NCBI GenBank assembly: GCA_036250195.1
Contig: JAVHZZ010000006.1
Location: forward strand, 155,980,224-156,044,223
Reading direction: 5' to 3'
DNA length: 64,000 nt
From: Mixophyes australis
Taxonomy: Eukaryota; Chordata; Amphibia; Anura; Limnodynastidae
Shown: piece by piece, positions 1-9,894 of the stretch
Layout: each line of letters opens with the position of its first letter
How positions within the stretch are numbered: position 1 is the first letter of the stretch
The notes under the pieces: model-generated
Database searches by the model: none
Told to the model about the DNA's origin: nothing
The model's input: only the letters and a program-made list of their open reading frames with translations
Program-made: the position numbers and the translations under genes

Positions 1-2390
1 TTATAATAGTGGAGGGTAACTGGGAAGAGGAAAGGGAACATCAACGATATGCAGCTTATGACAAGAGAGGCACTTGAGCCGAACGCACTTAAACGAATAC
101 TGGTGGGCTCACATACACTAAACACTTAAATGCAAGGGTTAAGTTTTCTTTTGTTGCAGTTTCAGGATAGCCAATGGGAGCTGGCGGGGGAGTGGTTAGG
201 ATTACTGTATATGAGTCCTCTTTTCCGGGTGTTTGTTGTTTGTGACTAACCTTGTTTTTTCCCTCGTTACAGAGCAGAGACAGTTCAATGGGAAAGTACT
301 GAGATCAACGACTGATGCACACGGTGCTATAGGTGATTGGCTGCAGGAAATTGCCCTCTTCAGTTTATTGGTGACTCTTGATTTTTTTATGTGGAAGACC
401 CCTTGACCTGCTTTGTGTGGGCACATCATTGTGAGTCTAGAGGGGGTCTAGTCACTCTGATACCAGGTTTAGTGCTGACTATTCGGTAAGGGAGGTCATC
501 CTTGTTTAGTGGATTCAGAGCCAGTTGGCCATCCATTCATTTGGTCCAGGTAATCAATCAAAGCTGTCTCGATTTTGCTTCCACAACCAAAAAATATTTC
601 TTTAAATAAATTGCCAAAGTTAATATGTGTCTGAGCCGTTATTTCATATTTACAGTGTAAGTTATAATTATGTAGGGTAATTGTGAAGGGGGACGGGAGC
701 ATCAACGAAATACAGTTTATTAGAATTACACATATCGATTCAGAGGGAAAGAGATCTATAGAGTGTGTGGGGAGGGGGTATAAGAGAGAAGCAGTAAAGG
801 AGAGGGCACCAGAGAGGGATGTAAAAGAGAGAGAACCAGAGGCTGAGAGGACCATAAAAAGGGGGTGAGAATGGAGAGCGACGGAGACAGGTGAGATGAC
901 AGGAGGGAGAGAGAAAAGGGGAGCAATACTCATCTACTATGAATAATAATTGGGAAAAAGGATAGAGGGGACAATGGGAGTAACAGTAGCCATGGCATCT
1001 CAAGTGGGATAGGGTGGGCCCTGCATTTGCCATGCCCGGCCCTGCTGTGTTAAAAAGTCGCATCTCTAAACACTTGTACAACAATTTATTTCTTGCACAC
1101 CAAGGTACACAACAGGAGGATTATGCCCCATAGTATACTGAGATGACCTTAGGTGTCATTATGTATCACTTGACAGTCAACATATAAATGCACTTGGTAT
1201 CCAGTACCTCAAAGGATGTTTAATAATCATGCTTTTTGAATGGGTAACAATGATATGCAGCAACCCACTAAACTGCAAATGTTTGAGGTTATACATATGT
1301 CCAATTTTCAACACTTGAAGCTCATTTCAATATATTCTCTCTCAATACAAAATGTAGTTTCTGACTTTGGATGCACTATTAAGCATGTTCTTGCACCTAG
1401 TTTGGATTGCGCAAGGAACAATCTTACTCCTTCTTCTTTAAAAAGTAATACTTTGCACCCCTGCACACGCTACGATCTGTACATACTAAGTCTGCCACTT
1501 ATCCAGTAAAATGCTGTGTGTGCCAAAACAGGTGCATGATGTGATTAAAGAAAAAAATGCCACGTGTGCTCTACATCTGCAAGTTTGTACAGTCATAAAT
1601 TACACTTACTGACTTAAAATCTTTAGACGCCAAGGTGAAAAAAAAACATTTTTCCTTCCTTAGCAGTAATGGTGTTGAAAAAATATAGCGCTGTCATATT
1701 TCATCAGCACATATTGTTAGTGTCACTAAAGTGCACCAGTCCATGATGAAAGTAGAGTGTAATACAACATGCACAATTATTTAACGCTTCAGCTAATCAT
1801 GCTCCCATTAAATCTGCCACCCACATGTTAATACCCTTTGTGGTTTCTACAGAGTATTCCTTGCTCACAAGCACAGTTCATTCTTGGAGCCGAGAGACAT
1901 AAAAACAGTATTTAGGAGTAGAATTTGCTCATCTATTGCGTGATATTGAAAGAAATAATGGCAGTCCAGGCGGTGATTGCAGAGTGAAGTGGTCCTTCAC
2001 ATCACAGCTCAGTACAATGACTGCACATATCACAGGGAGAGCTAACACTCACAGTGGATTGGGATCACACTGAGGGATTAAACAACACAGTTTAATGTTC
2101 TTGATAGAGGCTCATTCACACTGAGAGCCTCTGAGAGGGCTGGGCTTCGGTATGTCTTGTCCTTCTCAGGACAGTTTGGCTTGCATTTGGAAAGTACCTC
2201 TGTGCAGACACTTGCTTAACTATTTGAGGAATTGCGTTCCTCAAATTGTCATGTCTAACAGTTATGTTTTTACTTTTGACTTTTGATGGCAAAAGTAAAA
2301 AAATAATATCAAAATCCTGCCTACTTTCAATTTTTGCCCACCCCCTTAATTAATTTCAACTTCATATTTTCAAGTCATAACAGTATAAGG
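1..2390. other. Non-coding stretch with one diverged direct repeat
   Basis: I see no gene here. Positions 1-58 and 662-719 are imperfect direct copies of each other, sharing the string catcaacga and its surroundings. Positions about 740-930 are a strongly purine-rich tract on the plus strand. The short open frames are low-complexity and have no recognisable domain. Confidence 0.5.
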
Positions 2391-2646
2391 ATCATCATCA
2401 TCATCAACATTTATTTATATAGCGCCCCTAATTCCACAGCGCTGTACTCAGAAGAGTACAGAGAACTCATTCACATCAGTCCCTGCCCCATTGGAGCTTA
2501 TAGTCTAAACACACATACAGACTAGGGTCAATTTGTTAGCAGCCAATTAACCTATCAGTATGTTTTTTGAAATGTGGGAGGAAACCGGAGCACCCGGAGA
2601 AAACCCACGCAAACACGGAGAGAACATACAAACTCCTCACAGAAAC
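2391..2646 (-). mobile_element. tRNA-headed SINE, truncated at its head
   Basis: Read on the minus strand this is the body and tail of a dispersed repeat. Its tail is a (GAT)n tract (plus-strand atcatcatcatc at 2391) next to the motif GGCGCTATATAAATAAA. The same body recurs at 38390-38662. A related head with Pol III box-like motifs lies at 7108-7216. The copy lacks the head, as expected for a 5'-truncated retroposed element. The tRNA-derived SINE assignment rests on the head motifs in the other copies. Confidence 0.65.
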
Positions 2647-2649
2647 TTA

Positions 2650-3376
2650 CGTCGGGCTGTTTGTCACACTAAGGACATCAGACCCAAAAGTGGGAGGGAC
2701 GGGCCGCATGTATCTCCGCTATGAAGTAGGGATTACAGCAAACCTAAACTTATTAATAATGTGTGATACTACTTAAGATGTCGGAATGAATGCGTGCAAT
2801 TACCCTTGAAATGGATACCCTAATTATATTACAAGTATCAATCATTTAGAGACAATAGATATTAGACTCAGCGGTTTTAGAATCCTAGTTAGGATTTATA
2901 AGCACAATTTTTGATATTCTCCCTGCAAGATAATGATATCAACAGCTCAGTTATAATTACTTATTTTACTAACATAACAAGACAGATATCTGAGCCCAAC
3001 TCTCAATTAATAGAGAGGCAGGATATAATCTCTATTCCTGTTTAAACACAATAATAATGAGTAGAGTTAGTTGTTTGGTAGCACACATACTTATCCTATC
3101 AATTAATAAACACATGTGTTGTTTAACAGCTTGCAAATATGCTATAGAATATGCAGACAGGAATGAAATAAATGAACAAATATAGTTTGGTAAAATAATA
3201 TTAGACGATACTGTTACGTATGTACGACAAATATATGGCTTCTCCAGACAGGGGTTCAACACACTATCGGGAAATACAAACACTTCATATTGAAGTAAGA
3301 AGCCCATTATTATAGGAAGACCTTGCTGTGGCTATTATGTAGTATATCTGATGACTGATTTTTATTTTCTGTTGAA
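2650..3376. other. AT-rich non-coding stretch
   Basis: No gene, RNA or mobile-element signature is recognised. The open frame at 3032-3307 on the minus strand has no family signature. Confidence 0.4.
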
Positions 3377-4070
3377 TTTATGTATGACACTCTGAATATT
3401 TGATGTAACCTTTCAAAGTGTATTTTGTTAATTGACCTGAGTCTGGCCTAGGCAAGTGTCAATGGTATTTTGAAACTAGTCAGGCTCAGGGACAGATCTC
3501 TGAGTAGTTTGCATATGCAGAGGAGTTAGGCTTAGCCAGGTAGAAAGATCAGAGGTGAGAGATTCTCTGAGATGCCCAAACATATCTTAGTGATAGATCA
3601 TTTACTTTGGGGAAAACTCCATGTCATTTTGGGCACCCATCTAACTTAGGGGAAAAATAAAAGTTCTAAGGTGGGGTTGAAGAGCCTGTAAGAAGGGTTT
3701 AAAATCTTCTGCCTTAGACATCAAATTGTCCATTTCTTTGAGGAGGGTCTAACATGAGTGAAATGTGCCATTCTTTCATTGTGTACTCCTCACACTCCAA
3801 TTCCTGAACTTGTAAGTAGGGATTCTGGTTTTATTTCCTATTTTATTTTCTGAAACTCATTTGTGCAAACCTATTGTATGTCTGTTTATTACCTTTTTGT
3901 AAATAAGCCTTGGAAATATTTTTCAGATTAAACATATTTTATCTAGCGTACTCTCCGTAATTCTTTGTGAACATACGAAGCCCAGGGAGGCTCATGCTAC
4001 ATGTGTATGTGATTTAAGCGGCCAGCTGTTCAGATTGCTGTATCTGGGACAGGCTGGGCATTCGTGACAC
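3377..4070 (+). mobile_element. Possible solo LTR or LTR-like repeat
   Basis: The segment runs from TGTATGAC to a TTCGTGACA end. It contains AATAAA (about 3655) and ATTAAA-like signals followed by a pyrimidine-rich stretch, as in LTR R/U5 regions. No second copy and no clear target-site duplication is visible, so this is a weak call based on composition and TG...CA ends. Confidence 0.22.
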
Positions 4071-4737
4071 CTACCTATGGCTTTGGGTCTTTTTTCTTAC
4101 TATATAAACAGGAACTAAGACAATTCCTTGTTCACACACTTTTAGTCCATTACATTGCCATTATGGACTAGATTACTATTTAATATTTTGTTATTCATGA
4201 TTAAGAACCAGTCCCTACCCAGGGTCTACATTTTAACTCACACACTTTATTTTTTTAAAGATAATTCGCCTATCACTAATGATTTATGAGTGCCTTTTTT
4301 AAATAGAAAGTTTTCAATAAAGATCAGTTTTAATCTATACATTTTTTGGATTAAAGGCCAGAGTGCTTCGCTTTTCAACCTTTTCTTTGTTTTTAAATGT
4401 ATCTGTACATGTTGAAAAGGAGCACCCCCTCATGACTGGACACATTAACTCATTATCGTGACCAGTGAGGACTGTCCATAACCTGGTGCGGAGCCAAGCC
4501 TATTTACTTTACTATTCTGCTACCCACCAGTTATATTATGTAAATGCTGTAGCTGTTGAACTCATGTACGTATCACATCTGTGTGGGTGGCCCAAAGTAC
4601 AATGGCATCTTTCACTAATTAACATTTTGCCCTTATTGTCTCAACATCTGTTAAATAAAGTCTACTGATGCAGATACTGTCCGTCTAAAGAACTCTGATA
4701 GTGCCACTGCTGTCCCCTCTACAGTGATTGTATTTGT
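4071..4737. other. Non-coding stretch
   Basis: No gene or repeat family is recognised. Small open frames have no domain signature. Confidence 0.4.
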
Positions 4738-4834
4738 TGCTGACCCTCTCCAATGTATCTGCTGCAGTGCTGACTTTCTCCAATGTATTTTCCGCGGACC
4801 TCTCCAAAGTATTTGCCGCTGACCCTCTCCAATG
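4738..4834. repeat. Short minisatellite, about 4 copies
   Basis: About four degenerate copies of a 22-33 bp unit are centred on gaccctctccaatgtat. Confidence 0.7.
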
Positions 4835-5729
4835 TGTCAGACATGCTGTCTAATGGTACTTGCTTGGTGTGTCTATGTAATTGATGTAGACATCTTCAAT
4901 GAGGATGATGATGAGGGTGATGATTGGTTACCATTGAGGAAGATGACCACTGTTATCCAAATGCCCATGATTCATTTGTTAACATCTCTATCTAATATCC
5001 AGTTGAACAACCAACAACCAAAAGGTTGGCTTTTGTGGGGGCCCAAACAAATTAATCACTTAAGCCACAAAAGTGGCAGTACCTATTGCTAGATTGCTTG
5101 GTTTGTTAACCTCAGTGCATGTCCTTTTCAACATATGAGTGGATGGGTGTTTGGCCCCAAGGACAATGCCATCTTGCACAATTTGATTCCTCCACTTTTC
5201 CCCAAGAATCTTCTAAAGCCTTCGTTGTAGTACATTCTTGCACCAAAATTCCCTTTTTGGGGGGACTTTTTATAACTCATTGTAATGCATAACTGTTTCC
5301 AGCATCTTACTAGTGCTGCCAACTGTCGACTGACGTCTTGTTGGGTGACCAATATGCCAAATTATGTCTCTTAATTTCTCAGGATGCAGACTTTCAAATT
5401 CAATTGCATTGTCTTGTCCAGACAGATATTTGTCAACCAAATCTGCATCAATGTGAGTTATGCACAGCATCAGACTGGCCCACCCGGGAAAGCTGATGGC
5501 CCCACACTCTACAGCATAGCCTTTGCACTAAAAATATAACATATGAAACTGCAAACAATACAGAGAGCCGAGACACCAGCTCTCTACACCGTTAAGCATT
5601 GCGGACGTCAATGACGTCGCACCGCTGAATTCATAAAGCTGTCACTGAGAGGTTCCAGAGGAGCTGAAGAGGCATGGATTCAGCAGCCAGATAGCAGGTA
5701 AGTACAGTGCCGCTCTCATAGAATCTGTA
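4835..5729. other. Non-coding stretch with an unassigned minus-strand open frame
   Basis: A minus-strand frame (5270-5470, partly overlapping another at 5128-5352 in a different frame) reads like decayed protein, with segments such as YLSGQDNAIEFESLHPEKL. I do not recognise the family. It could be a transposon relic with a frameshift near 5300. Confidence 0.3.
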
Positions 5730-5734
5730 GGGAT

Positions 5735-5955
5735 GGGGAGTACTAACGCTATATACTATATTTGGGGGAGCGGGAATAGTAGTACTATTATATACTATAT
5801 TTCGGTGGTAGTACAAACACTATATACTATATTTGGGGGGCCGGGGGGAATACTTATACTATATGCTATTATTTGGGGCGGAAGTGGAGTACTAACGATA
5901 TACACTGCTATTTAGGGGGAAGTAATAATGTTATACACTATATACCATATTTGAG
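5735..5955. repeat. AT/G minisatellite, about 6 degenerate copies
   Basis: Six copies of a 32-42 bp unit follow one another, each containing a ctatatactatatttggggg-like core. Confidence 0.75.
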
Positions 5956-6321
5956 GTGTGTGAATTACTTAAATGAAGAAAAAAAATTAAATATACGCAG
6001 AGAACAGTGAATAAATGTTAAGCTCTTCTGTGGAAAAAAGCACGATATGGAAATCTTACCCTGCTCTTTCCCTATTTTGATAATGAGGGAGTCCTCCACG
6101 ATGTAATGGACCAAAGTGTTCCTTTTGGAGAAAAAATCCCTTGAAGCAGAGGAGGAAAGTTTCCAAGTGATTACTCGCTGTATTCGCGGCTTCTTCCACT
6201 TCCGCAAGGATGTCCTAGCGCTTCCTGTATAACGGAAGCCAGATGAGTTAAAAAAAGAAGTGTAAAAGGGTGCCTACCGACGCATTTCATCTGTGTAGGA
6301 CTTTTTCAAGGATAGGTGTGC
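5956..6321. other. Non-coding stretch
   Basis: No recognisable gene. An 80-codon minus-strand frame at 5965-6207 has no family signature. Confidence 0.35.
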
Positions 6322-6577
6322 TAATGTTAGATGTTCTTTTATAGTTGGATTTCAATCAAACTTTATTGATTTTTATATATTTTGTAATTATTTTATTTTA
6401 TTAAAAATATATTAAAAATTTAGGAATACATTTTTAATATATTTTTTAATTCTTTTATTCTCTTTTAGAAGTTATACAAGTATGTATTGCATTTTTTCCA
6501 TTTTTGTCTGTTTGTAAAAATATTTTTGAACAATAAAGTTTGATTGAAATCCAACTATAAAAGAACATCTAACATTA
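6322..6577. mobile_element. Foldback (MITE-like) element
   Basis: The two ends are inverted copies of about 50 bp, both containing taatgttagatgttcttt and a following ggatttcaatcaaactttat segment. The centre is very AT-rich. The target-site duplication is not clear because the palindrome itself ends in TA, so the superfamily is unassigned. Confidence 0.65.
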
Positions 6578-6718
6578 CGGCACACACAAATCTCTTTTCA
6601 GCCAGATTTACCTTACTCATACCATAACAAGCATTTATAGTGAAACAAGGCGTTTGAAAGCTCTACACTTGGCTCTCAATGTATACTCTACCCAACAATA
6701 AGTGCATAGTAAATAAAC

Positions 6719-6850
6719 AGATGAAGGTACAGGCCACCTTTGTCTATTTAGTTTTATCAATGTCTAACTATATTAATTCTACCACTGTCCATCCAATGAA
6801 GTCTGCCTTTTTCTGTAGCAAAAGTGTCTATGTTGGATGCTCTGTTACGT
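6719..6850. repeat. Direct repeat, copy 1 (partner at 7230-7360)
   Basis: This block and 7230-7360 are about 85-90 % alike by eye. Both start agatgaaggt and include gtctatttagttttatcaat and accactgtccatccaatg. The 380-bp spacer holds two SINE pieces. Confidence 0.8.
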
Positions 6851-7107
6851 TCCAAATTTATTGTATGCCTAGTCTTTATAGTTTTTTCTTGTGGATGCAC
6901 TCCACCTTCATTGAACCTCATCATTATTTATTTATATAGCGCCATCAAATTACGTTATACTTTACAATTGGGTATCTATTTACTTCTCTAAGACTGTATA
7001 TGTATTATGTTTACATTCCATATTGATATACATGGCATATTTCATACATGACATTTTTATATACTTGCAAAAATATACAAGTGACGAGTCCTCTTGTTTG
7101 ATTCACA

Positions 7108-7216
7108 AGGGCAACATGGTGGCTTATTGGTTAGCACTTCTGCCTCACAGCACTGGGGTCGTAAGTTTAATTCTCGACCATGGCCTTATCTGTGTGGAGT
7201 TTGTATCTTCTCTCCG
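7108..7216 (+). mobile_element. SINE head fragment with Pol III box-like motifs
   Basis: The segment contains tggcttattgg (7120-7130), close to a tRNA A box, and gtttaattctc (7165-7175), close to a B box, at tRNA-like spacing. It then runs into the SINE body and stops. A tail-like piece in the opposite orientation lies at about 6915-6960. Confidence 0.6.
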
Positions 7217-7229
7217 TGTAAAACATAAA

Positions 7230-7360
7230 TAGATGAAGGTGCAGGCCATCTTCGTCTATTTAGTTTTATCAATGTCTGTATTAACTGTATTTATTCAACC
7301 ACTGTCCATCCAATGCTGCCTATTTCTGTAGCATAAGTGTCTATGATGGATGCTCTTTAA
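7230..7360. repeat. Direct repeat, copy 2 (partner at 6719-6850)
   Basis: This is the second copy of the block described at 6719-6850. Small indels distinguish the two, so the duplication is not recent. Confidence 0.8.
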
Positions 7361-7735
7361 GTTCTTTCACGATTATGAAGAAGATCAGAGAGTAGAGAGG
7401 TATCTTAAAGGTAGTCCCCTTTTAATGAAGGTACTTATGATTGCTAAAGGGCTTTTTTTGCAAGGCTGCCATATTACCTCTTGTGTCCACTTGTCTAGGT
7501 ATATGGTTGATTAAACTACCATGTATGTGTGCCATATATTTGTGCCACTGCTCTGTTACTAGTTTTAGCCAGCCAGATTGCTACAAACTTTTGGCACAAT
7601 TGGGACCGTTGTGAAGGGATCATTAGAAAATAAACTAGAAATGACTGGAAATTAATGTTAATGCTATAAATAGTAATATAGGAGCATAAACAGCTCAAAT
7701 GACATTATTTGACATATTATTCACCATTTTCAATA
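7361..7735. other. Non-coding stretch
   Basis: No recognisable gene or repeat between the direct repeat and the nested hAT cluster. Confidence 0.4.
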
Positions 7736-7816
7736 AATTCCAGATTCAAAACCAAAACCTTTTGCATTGTTTGCCAAAACCGTTAGCAAAGTCGAAACAC
7801 GAAGATGGGTAAGAAC
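7736..7816 (+). mobile_element. Relic CCAAAA end of an older hAT copy, left part
   Basis: The segment contains AAAACCAAAACC and GTCGAAACACGAAG motifs typical of the CCAAAA end of this family. It resumes at 14175-14229, after element 1, and ends there in CATCTATA, a mutated terminus. Element 1 therefore inserted into an older family member. Confidence 0.6.
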
Positions 7817-8030
7817 TAGAGATGGGCGGGTCCGGTTCTCCGAGAACCGAACCCACCCGAACTTTGGGTATCCGAGTACCGAGCTGAGCAGCTCGGTACT
7901 CTCCCGCCCATTCCGAATCCAAATCGAGGCCGAACGTCATTGTGACGTTGTCGGATCTCGGGACTCGGTTCTCGCGATACTTCAACTTTATAAATACACG
8001 CCTCCACAGCAATCCATCGCCATTTGACAG
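7817..8030 (+). promoter_or_regulatory. Promoter end of element 1: palindromes, CRE-like site and TATA box
   Basis: Three palindromes follow the terminal repeat: 7-bp arms at 7833-7849, 12-bp arms at 7875-7900 (agtaccgagctg and its complement), and a CRE-like acgtca/tgacgt pair near 7935-7955. A TATA box, TATAAATA, lies at 7989-7996. The same order is kept in element 2 (minus strand, 34440-34633) and element 3 (57880-58075), so the arrangement looks constrained. It probably serves both transposase binding and transcription. The start site itself is inferred. Confidence 0.65.
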
Positions 8031-8166
8031 AGGGAGAGAGCAGGGTGTAGTCATAGGCTAATTAGAGCAGGGACAGAGAATACAATATTGTTCTTGCAAT
8101 TGCTCTAACCAAAATCGCTAGTGCAGAGAGGAGGATAGAGGTTTATTATTTTTTCTTCATATTTGG

Positions 8167-9869
8167 CACTCCCCAGCGCTTTTGGGGTGTCCCCCATAAT
8201 TGTGCATTAATATTTCTGGCTGTCAAAAGTCATATCTGTCAGCAGTATCTACTAAATAATTTGTAGCACACCTCAGTGCTTTTGGGGTGTCCTCCCTAAT
8301 TGTGCATTAATATTTCTGGCTGTCAAAAGTCATATCTGTCAGCAGTATCTACTAAATAATTTTTAGCACTCCTCAGTGTTTTTGGGGTGTCCTCCCTAAT
8401 TGTGCATTAATATTTCTGGCTGTCAAAAGTCATATCTGTCAGCAGTATCTACTAAATAATTTTTAGCACTCCTCAGTGTTTTTGGGGTGTCCTCCCTAAT
8501 TGTGCATTAATATTTCTGGCTGTCAAAAGTCATATCTGTCAGCAGTATCTACTAAATAATTTTTAGCACTCCTCAGTGTTTTTGGGGTGTCCTCCCTAAT
8601 TGTGCATTAATATTTCTGGCTGTCAAAAGTCATATCTGTCAGCAGTATCTACTAAATAATTTTTAGCACTCCTCAGTGTTTTTGGGGTGTCCTCCCTAAT
8701 TGTGCATTAATATTTCTGGCTGTCAAAAGTCATATCTGTCAGCAGTATCTACTAAATAATTTTTAGCACTCCTCAGTGTTTTTGGGGTGTCCTCCCTAAT
8801 TGTGCATTAATATTTCTGGCTGTCAAAAGTCATATCTGTCAGCAGTATCTACTAAATAATTTTTAGCACTCCTCAGTGTTTTTGGGGTGTCCTCCCTAAT
8901 TGTGCATTAATATTTCTGGCTGTCAAAAGTCATATCTGTCAGCAGTATCTACTAAATAATTTTTAGCACTCCTCAGTGTTTTTGGGGTGTCCTCCCTAAT
9001 TGTGCATTAATATTTCTGGCTGTCAAAAAAAGTCATATCTGTCAGCAGTATCTACTAAATAATTTTTAGCACTCCTCAGTGTTTTTGGGGTGTCCTCCCT
9101 AATTGTGCATTAATATTTCTGGCTGTCAAAAGTCATATCTGTCAGCAGTATCTACTAAATAATTTTTAGCACTCCTCAGTGTTTTTGGGGTGTCCTCCCT
9201 AATTGTGCATTAATATTTCTGGCTGTCAAAAGTCATATCTGTCAGCAGTATCTACTAAATAATTTTTAGCACTCCTCAGTGTTTTTGGGGTGTCCTCCCT
9301 AATTGTGCATTAATATTTCTGGCTGTCAAAAGTCATATCTGTCAGCAGTATCTACTAAATAATTTTTAGCACTCCTCAGTGTTTTTGGGGTGTCCTCCCT
9401 AATTGTGCATTAATATTTCTGGCTGTCAAAAGTCATATCTGTCAGCAGTATCTACTAAATAATTTTTAGCACTCCTCAGTGTTTTTGGGGTGTCCTCCCT
9501 AATTGTGCATTAATATTTCTGGCTGTCAAAAGTCATATCTGTCAGCAGTATCTACTAAATAATTTTTAGCACTCCTCAGTGTTTTTGGGGTGTCCTCCCT
9601 AATTGTGCATTAATATTTCTGGCTGTCAAAAGTCATATCTGTCAGCAGTATCTACTAAATAATTTTTAGCACTCCTCAGTGTTTTTGGGGTGTCCTCCCT
9701 AATTGTGCATTAATATTTCTGGCTGTCAAAAGTCATATCTGTCAGCAGTATCTACTAAATAATTTTTAGCACTCCTCAGTGTTTTTGGGGTGTCCTCCCT
9801 AATTGTGCATTAATATTTCTGGCTGTCAAAAGTCATAAATGTCAGCAGAATCTACTAAATAATTTTTAG
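8167..9869. repeat. 17-copy, 100-bp tandem array
   Basis: Units of exactly 100 bp are repeated 17 times. Interior copies are almost identical and only the first two and the last differ noticeably. One copy (near 9027) has four extra A. Each unit carries tctactaaataatttttag, which resembles a branch point plus 3' splice acceptor on the plus strand, followed by a second AG about 10 bp later. The array fills the space between the TATA box and the transposase start, so it is probably transcribed leader or intron. Confidence 0.97.
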
Positions 9870-9894
9870 CACTCCCCAGTGGTTTGCGCTCAGA

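Noticed and set aside
8167..9869. CRISPR-like regular array
   Set aside because: Units are 100 bp head-to-tail with no unique spacers, inside a eukaryotic transposon.
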